Assembly (NCBI GenBank): GCA_012295275.1
Contig: CM022679.1
Location: 30,391,654-30,455,653 of the forward strand
Direction: 5' to 3'
DNA from: Chrysomallon squamiferum
Lineage: Eukaryota > Mollusca > Gastropoda > Neomphalida > Peltospiridae
DNA length: 64,000 bases
This document shows positions 29,601 through 39,100 of the stretch, one piece after another. The position numbers and the translations under genes are program-made. Numbering within the stretch: position 1 is the stretch's first letter; the number at the start of each line of letters is the position of its first letter. The notes below the pieces were generated by a model. It was not told the origin of the DNA, made no database searches, and saw only the letters and a list, made by a program, of their open reading frames with translations.

Positions 29601-32600
29601 ACAACACCTGATGAAGCACCTATTGATGAATCCTCAGATGAAGAAGAACCAGCTCTTGCTCAGGATTATGGTTCTGATAATGAAAGAACAGGCAGTGAAT
29701 CGGAAGCAGAAGATGATGAACTTCAGCCTCTTCCTTCTGCATCAGAACATTCTACACCTTCTTTAGTGAAACAGATATCAGAGGACATACCTGAGATAAC
29801 AATAACACAGCACATGAATCCTGAGGAAGAGAGTGATGATGATGAAGAAGCTCCAGAGTACCATGCTCGAGAGCAGGGTGAAAAAACAGAAGAAGTAGTG
29901 ACAGACATTATTGAAAGAGAGTTAACACAGCAAGCTGAGTGTGTTCCAGAGCAAGAGGAGGAGGAAGAAGAAATAGTAAAAGCAGAAACGACAGGTCAAC
30001 AAACTGCAGCAGTTTCCTATGCTTCTGAAATAGGTGAGGATAGTGTTGAAGGTGTTGTTGAGGAAACTGTTGTAATGTCTCGTGAGTTTGCTGTTGAGTG
30101 TGTCCCTGAAGCAGAGGATGATGAAAAGGAAGTCAAAGAGGAAACTGTTGTTGCTACTAAAACAGAGAAAACTGAAATGGGTCTATGTCTGGGTACATTG
30201 GGTAGGAAAAAGTATGACAGCACTGATGGTGAATATGAGCATTATTCTATTGACAGTAGTGAAGCAGTAAGAGAATGTTTTGATGGAAGCTCAGGCACAA
30301 TGCAAGAAACAGAGGATATTGCTGAAAGTTCTACATCTGTTCCTTTTTTAGTGAAGACTGACTCAGAATTAGTCCCTGCAGTTACAAAAAGTGAAGAAAC
30401 AAGTGTTTCTCCTGAAACTGTAGAGAGTGATTCTGGGTCAGGAACACCAGAAAATGAACAGATTCCTGAATGGACAAGCACAGAAGGAGAGGATACCAAA
30501 GAAAAAAGCAAAATAGAAAGTCTTAAGGAAAAAATGGATGAGAATTTCGCTCTCCTTGTTGAAAAACGTCAAGAAGGAAAACCACAGGAATACTTTGACA
30601 TGACAAGTCCTGAAGACCCTGGAGATTCATCAAGTGTGGATAGTTTTGCTACTGTCATTGCTGCTGAAGTGGAGGAGTCAGAGGAAGAACCAGTTGATGA
30701 AGATCAGGAAGATCGTCTTGCTGATATTGCATCCATGACTTCCTCTATTCATTCAGACATGCTGCCTGCTACTACAGGAGAAACTGCTGATGACACAGCA
30801 GAGGATGACAGTGATGAGGCAGAGGAGCCTAATGAAATTTTAGAATGGCCAAGACCACCATATGAAAGGGAATCAGGAGAAAATGGATCTTCACTAGATG
30901 GAGATAGATATGAGTTTATTGACAGATCAGCTCTGTCGATAATTACTGAGATATCAGATGAAGATAAGTTTGAAATGATTGAAAAAGAAGAAGTGTTATC
31001 AGAAAGCAGTTTCTCTGACCAAATGCAAAGCTCCCCAGGAATTCAAACACAGTCACCAGATATGCAGTCTCCAGAAATAAACAATTTAAAACATTCCAAA
31101 GCTGCAGAGAGAGATGACATTTCTGTTTCATCATCACTTCTTGAATTTGAAAAGTTAGAGCGAGAAGTTGCATATTCAGGTTCTGTCAGTTCAGTTGATG
31201 TTGCAGAAAAAGATAGTTTGGCTGATTCTGGTTCACTTGAGGACAGGAAATCATCAATCAGAACTGAGGAAACGGGTTCAATAGCTTCAGTAACTTCATC
31301 TCTAGCTGAGTTTGAAAGACTTGAACGAGAAATAGAATTGAGAGGCTCTGTTGGATCTGATCTTAGGGGTTCTCTAGGGTCACTAGATTTAATTACTCCA
31401 GAAAGCAATGGAGCTGGATCTTTGTCCTCACTCACTGAGTTTGACAGAAATGAAAGAGCCTGTGCCACAGACACTGAAGACAGACGAAGCTCACTAGAAA
31501 GCATGAGTCACCAAAGTGATTCATCATCCCGTGCTTCGTTGGCAGAATTTGAACAAATTGAAAGAGAAATTAAATCTTCAGAAGAACTTGAAGCTGAAGC
31601 TCAAAAAATAGTGACAATATTAGAATCTGGAACTTTCTTTGTTTCACAAGGCTATTCATCTTCAACTAGTCAGTCTAGAGAAGCTGATCTGGACAGAGAT
31701 TCACTTGGCCGGAGGGCAAGTCTGGAACCTGACTCTTTGAGTGAAGGAGATAAAGTTGGCCCTATCGATGCTGATTCTTTGGATGGTGATACCTCAGAGT
31801 TGACAGAAGATATGACATCTAGTGTAGTTTTTACTGGACCTGATTTGGCTTTGACACAGGTTTCAGGGGAATGTCCTCCTGTTTGTGAGGTTGATACTGA
31901 CTCTTTGCAAGGGGAGTCTCCTTTACAAGGAGAGTCTCCTATGCTCCTGTCATCTGACTCTTTAGGTGAACACAGACTGGAAGTCCAAAAACATTCAGAT
32001 AAATTTGATGATGACTCTTTGCACGAGCAGGATGATGCTTTGGATAGGTCTGCTGATTCTATTGAATTAGGATTACAGTTGGAAAAACCTGTAATGGAAG
32101 GATCTGCTGATTCCTTAGAACTGGAAACCCAGCTGAGAAGTGAACATAGTCCACTTAGTGGATCTGAACAGCAGCTCATGGACAGATCAACAGACTCTTT
32201 AGAGTTTGAACAGCAACAGCAATTTGATGATGACTCATTACAAGAAAAAGATGTCATGCAGTCATCAGCTGATTCTCTTGAACTAGAACAGTGTGAACAA
32301 ACCAGTGTGAACATTATGGACATGTCTGTAGAATCTGCTGCCTGGAGCAGTTCAGGTTTCTCTCACTCTTCAGAAGAGACTCTAAAGTCAGGAGGTTCTA
32401 GTCACTCCTATGACATGATGCAGGTCTCTTCAGAGTCAGCAGAGTTCAAAAAGTATGTTGAATCAAAACGAATCGAGGAATACTCCAGCAGCAGCACACT
32501 GTCTGGCTCAGACAGTCATGTCAGATACACAACGTCGAGCAAACAGAAAACATCAAAATCATTCTTCGACGACTACGATGACGGTTACACCGAAAAGAAA

Positions 32601-34103
32601 GAAGAACCCTTTCACTTTGACCTGGACAGGCACTCATTTTCTAAAACCTCTTACCTCTCTCAGACAACCCCTTACCAAGAACCGAAAAAGGTCTACAATA
32701 TGATTGAGTGGGAGGCAATGAAAGAAGCCAAACGAAAGGCAAAGCTTGCCGAACTAGAACAACAAGAACAAGAACAACAGCAATCACAACCCACTGATAA
32801 CTTTCCTCAAGATGACAGGCCCACCCAGCCACCACGTGATGCATCTGACCCAAAGTGTGACTTTAATCTGACCAGCCCTCTTCCCATGCCCTCTAGTGAG
32901 AAAGCATCTATAGGCCAGACACCTGGCAGCACTGAGTATAGTCAAGGTACTTCTAACTACTTCGTCACTCGGTTTCTGCTTCATCATGCAACTTTCATTC
33001 TCATCCTTCTCTGTATTTCATTTGACCGCATGTTTCATATTATATATATATTTATATTTTTTTTTTTTTAAATCCCTTGATTTTTTCAGTTTTTGTTTAA
33101 TATTTGATGTATTTTGTTTCAGGTCTTTATTATTAGTATTTTTTTAATTTTGTTTTTGTTTGATTTTGTTACCTATATTGTCATTATGTTTATATTTCAC
33201 ATCTTTTGCACTAATGTTGTAGTTCTTTTCTTTTTCTTTTGTTTCAGATGTATATAGTATTTTAAATTCTGTATCTCATTATACTGTTTTTCAATGACTA
33301 ATACAGGTTCTCAAATGAAGCAGCCAAGGATTGTAACTTGTTACAATTTCCAGGAAAGTCAACCATATACACAATAAATACAGCTGACAAAATTAAAATA
33401 TTTACATTTTTTTTTTGACCTTAGCCATAATCACCAAGCATGAAACATAATGTTTTAGATGAAGAAATTTGGGTTGGTTTTGAATCATGGCTGCAAATCC
33501 AATTTTCTAAATCATTTCATCAAGACCAAGCAAGAAGTGTGTATCTTTATAGATGAAGAAAGTTGAAATCTGGCATGTTTTTCTGTCAAGACAGGTGTAA
33601 TGTTTTAAATGAAGACATTTTGGTATGTTTTTAATTTGTTTCTAGAAGACAGAAGAGTGTGTTTTATTTTAAATGAAGAAATTTATATACTGATGTATTT
33701 TATAGCCTAAGAAGTAAAAGCAAACAAAAGGCATGTAATATTTTAGAATAAGAAGTTTGGGTATCAGCTCATCTGTTGTGCTTTGTTTCTTAATGTTTTG
33801 TCGCAGATTTTAAAACTAAGCAAGAAAATGGCTTAACATGTTCATAGTCTTAGCTAAGTAATTAAGTTGGACAGGTAACATTACAGGCTAAATTTAGTTG
33901 TTTAATTATAAGCTGTACACATACTAACCACAGTCCAAACCAAAACAACTGTTTCTGATTAGCATTATGAATGTAATTATTTCATAACCCATTTAAGAAC
34001 TACATATATATGTTAGTATTACTTGGAAAAACAGTATTTTGAGCACTTGTATATTATCTTGTTTCTGTTTTTTCAGTTTTATTTATTAATTATTATTATT
34101 ATA

Positions 34104-34141
<38 letters not shown>

Positions 34142-36037
34142 TTCTGTAGAAATTGCTAGTTAAAGTTCTTCAGCACATTATTTTCCCATCAAGCTTTCAA
34201 CATCGTACCACTATTATTTTCCTGTTTATTCATTAGTTTTGTACAGTTTGGTTACATATTATTCTTAAGTTGGGGGAAAAACTACTTTTATTTTTTTTTT
34301 AAATACCCTTTTTTTCAGTGGTGTCATTTTATTTCATTCATTTGTACCTGCACATTTTGGGCATGCCCATTCGTGTCAAAATAGTTGTTTAGATAAAAAC
34401 TGCACAAGTAGTCAATGGTGCTTTTATATGTACACATACTCTTTGACAATTTCTAGTCCGTTGGTATTAATTTTAAATTTAGCAGTTCTTTTGTTACTTC
34501 GATAATATAAATGATAGATTTGTCTTATAATTTAAAGTTAAGTTTAATTTTAATTTTAGTAATTTTTTTCATGGTTTGAATCTTTAAGTTTTAGATTTAT
34601 TTAATGGATACATTGTTAGAAAGTGTGAGTTGTTTACATTTTAGTAAAAGTGGTTAAAATAGGTTGAAAATAATTTAAATAGTAGGTAATGATTTGAAAA
34701 AACTATGTAATGTAACTTTAACTCTTAGAATTTATTATTATTATTTCTTTATTTATTTTTTATTTTTTTTTTTGTCAAAGTTTTATTATTTTATTTTGTT
34801 TATTTGTTCTGTAGTATTTTTTAAAGGAATTTGAGGAATATATTTTTCAAACAGGTTTTTATATATATATATAAAGTAATATTTTTGTAATCTTAAATCA
34901 TTTTTTTTATTTTTTATTGTTTATATAATTTGTTTTTGTTTGATTCCATTTCATGTTTGTTTTATTTTGTTTTTTATTTCATTTTTGTTTTGTTTTGTTT
35001 TCTTTATTACTTCAGTTCGTTTTGCTTTTGTTCATTTTCTTCTTTCATTTTTATTTTATTTTTTATATTAAATATTTTTATAAAATACATAGAAATCTAT
35101 GGTTAATAATTGAGTGACTTTAATACTGGTGTTTATTAATCTGTTCCACTAAAAAAATTAAATAAAATCAGATTTGTAATTAGAAGCATCTTTGTTCATA
35201 ATGTGGTTGCAAGCAAAACATTTTAATGTAACATTTAAACCAAAATTTGCATGCTGTTTTTCAAATTTCTGTTTGTCCAAATATAGGATTTGATATGTTA
35301 GAATGTGGCAATTATCAGTTTACATATTAATGAGAACAAAGCTACTAATATAATAATGATAATAATAATAATATTTATAATAATAAAAGATTTTTGATTG
35401 TTTTTAAATGATATACCTGTGATTAATTTCAAATGAAATGTAAGATTTTAGAAATTGTACAGATCCTTACAAGAAAAAATCAGTTTTTTATTATTATTAT
35501 TTTTTTCTTTTAAAGAAGATAAAGTCTGACATAGGTAAAATTAAATATTTGTTGAGAAAACATTTATATGTATATATCAGATTTATATATATATATAGAG
35601 AGTAAACTAATTAGCTAGTTTGGGGAATTTGCAATTATATTTTTCATAAGTCTGAATTATGCATATGATATCCCAGTGAGTTTTACCAAAATAATGCTAC
35701 AATCTTGAATCAAAAAGATATTTCTTAACCTCTTTGTTCTGGTTTGTTTTTAAAAGCAGCGGAGGGAGAGGGTGATTTGTATGAAGATTCTGAAGATTCA
35801 GGTGCCAATCTTTTAATATATAAATGTTCATTTGTACAATATAAATAATCATTTGCGTATTGTGAATATTTGTTTGCATATTGTAAATATTCATTAATAT
35901 ATTGTAAATAAGTAGAATCGATGTTGTAACATCTTATTCCATCTGCACTTAACATTAGTTTTGTTTATATCTTGACTCAAATTTTATAATATTATTTTTT
36001 TCTCTTAGTTATTATTATTATTATTATTATTATTGTA

Positions 36038-36133
<96 letters not shown>

Positions 36134-39100
36134 TAATTTAGTTGAAACAAAATGTTAAATACAGATTCTTTTACACTCAGTGTTGTAAAAAGATGTAGAA
36201 TTAGAATATTGACAAAAGTTATCAAATTACTTTATATCTTTATATACCGTCCATTTCCTGTCTATCCACAATTTTTATTTTATTTTTAAACCTTCTCCAG
36301 ACAAACTGTAGCTTAGTGATTAAACCATTCTATTTAGGAATACACTCCATTCCCTAAAAGCTGCCAATTAATATTGGTGTAAATTGTTATTATTATAGTT
36401 TGGGTAGTTTGTTTTGAGGGGGAGTTTGTCTATTTTGTTTTTTTTTTTTTTTTTTTTTAAATGCAACCTCTTATATTTTCATATAAAATCAATCATAAAC
36501 ATTTTAGTGATTTTATTTGAAATCGCTGACTCATTAACAACACTGTAGTAAGAATGTGTTTATCAGAGATCAGCTAATGAAAGGGAAATTGTTTTAGTTT
36601 GGTGTAGGTCTAGGTTACTTTCAGCATGCTGTCATCAGAAGCACATGCATGCATGTTTGTCATGACACTTTCTGTTACATGTTGTACAAGATTGTTTTTG
36701 TCATGCTTCAGTTATTCCTCTTCTGATAATGACTGGTGGATTTTTTTGGAAAATTATTTCTGACCTCAACTGAACTGAACAGAAATATCAAGGTCATTCA
36801 CAGAGCTTTATATGCTTGAAGATAACTTACAATCTTTAATAATAATTTTAAAAAACCCAGTTAATAATCATGATCAATAATTATCTTTGGTTCATCATTT
36901 TTTTTTTTTTTTTTTTTGTCCAAGCCATTTGCAGTTTACATAATAAATTATCTTTGGAGAAATCATTATCATTATTATTAACATTATTATTAACTTTGAA
37001 AAGTTATGGGTTTGGGGGTGGCTTATAATTTTAGCAATAATTTTCATGTACATATTCTTATTGGGTGGGGGTGGGTTTGTTATTTTGGATTTCTGCTTTA
37101 ACAAGAAAAAAAAAAAAAATAATAAATAAAAACATGCTTGACTGTATGCATACATATGTTTATGTGTGTGTGTCTGTATGACAGGTTTGTATAATCTGGG
37201 TTTTTGGGGTTCTAGAGGGTTGTGTTGTTTTTGAATTGTTCAGTACTGGGTTATTAAAGACTTGCTGTATAGTCTTGTTTCTGTTGTTAAGCTGATTTTG
37301 AACAGAATTCATACTAGTGATTGTTACATAATATTAGAAGTATTTTTTAGGTTTTGATTTTGCTGAATGTTGTGTTACACAACTGAATGCTGTTTTAGGT
37401 TTTCTAATGGTGCGTTTTAGAATTGTTGTGTGTCATGTTCACAGCTCCTGAATGCTGTTTTAGAATTAGTGGATGTTGTGTTTAGAATTGCTTTTTTTGT
37501 GTTGGATTGTTTTTTGTGGTGTGATATCAGAATTCAAGTGGCATGGTTAGTATTGGATGGATTGTGCTTGTTAGCTAATGTGAAAACTACAGAGTGTTTG
37601 CTATCAAAGGTACTGTACCAGTTATTTTCTTTTCAAAACCTCTCTGTTTATTTATTAATTTATCCTTTTTTGATCTCTTATCTTTTCTATTATTTTTTTC
37701 TCTTTTCTTTTTTTATAAATCTCTTCTTTTTCCATCTTATTTCTGAACTATGAATTTTATTCATAAAAACTAAATTTTGATAGATTGGGGTTTATTAGGT
37801 TTTTTAAATCTAAAATTAAACAGTACTATAACACAAATATTTTTGAAACAGAATAATATAAATATTATAAGATAGAATAATTACATGTTGCCAGATTTTA
37901 TTTTAAATTTTTTTTTAAAAAGTTAATGTTTAAATATTATGTAGAATTTTTCTTGTTTTCTCCATGTGTGGTCATGTGACTTGTTCTGTTGATAGGTTCC
38001 ACTGATAGTCATGATGGAGCTCCGGCAGCTGGACGTAGCACTGACACTGACACCACCAGGTAAATACATTCTTAATAAACAAAACAAAATTTTCTTTAGC
38101 ATCATCACTAGAGCCCATCAGATCTTTTTATTTTGTATTTTGGATGTCGTATGTCAGTTTCTCTGAATTTTTGTTAAAAAACCTTTTCTTCAGCGACTTG
38201 TGCACTTTTATTGGCTGTGTCTTAGAACAGGATATACTGCTGTCCTTTTCATTCAGAAGAACAATTTTTATTAGCATCTAGTATTCTTTTTGTGCTATTA
38301 CACACAGTGCACAGAGAAAACCTGCAACAAGAATTTTTTATAAGCTGTACCTTGGGACAGTATGTCCTTTACATCGGCAGCTAGGAATATTTTATCTACA
38401 GTTGCCCACTGACATAACAGTACATACCACTGGGTTTTTAAGAGATAACCTACTTCATTAGCAGCTAGTATTCTTTTTCTGCTCTTATATAAATCTTTTC
38501 CAGATGAAAAACTATTTCATTAGTAGTAAGGATCCTTTCATTTAGCTCTTTTTTTCTGCCAGGATAGTATATGCATATCTTTTTCAGAGGAAATCTTCAT
38601 CATTAACCACAGGGATTGTTTTTATGTGCTCTTTCACATATTTTATGAAATATCCCAAATAGCTATCTACAAGGGTTGTTCTTGTATCACAGCACATTAC
38701 AAGTGTACTTTATTATCACTGGTTTATTCCACAAAAGTTACCCAAATTGTGACTTCTCTTTATGTAGTGGTTCATTTCTTACAGTGTAAGTAGAAGTTAG
38801 GTGAAATAGTTTTGTAAATGTTGTAGTAAATAATTACCGGAGCTTTTTACTTCTTATCTTGGCCATTTTGTTTTCTCCATTATGCATCTCTCCACCTTTT
38901 GCTTTCTTTCACTGATGTATTTTTGCCATCTTTGTAAGTGTTACTTTTGAAGAAATGAATAAGTAATTCTTAGTTCCTAATGTCATGTTTGTTTACAGGG
39001 TATTTTAAACTATTATTTCCCTGTTATTTTATTTAGAGTGGTGATGAAGAAGGAGATCCACAAGAAAACTATAATTGGCGATGACGGACGAGAAGAAACG

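Noticed and set aside
37430-37753. Hydrophobic open frame of 107 codons in an ankyrin intron
   Set aside because: Translated T- and GT-rich repeats; no conserved motif and no splice continuity.
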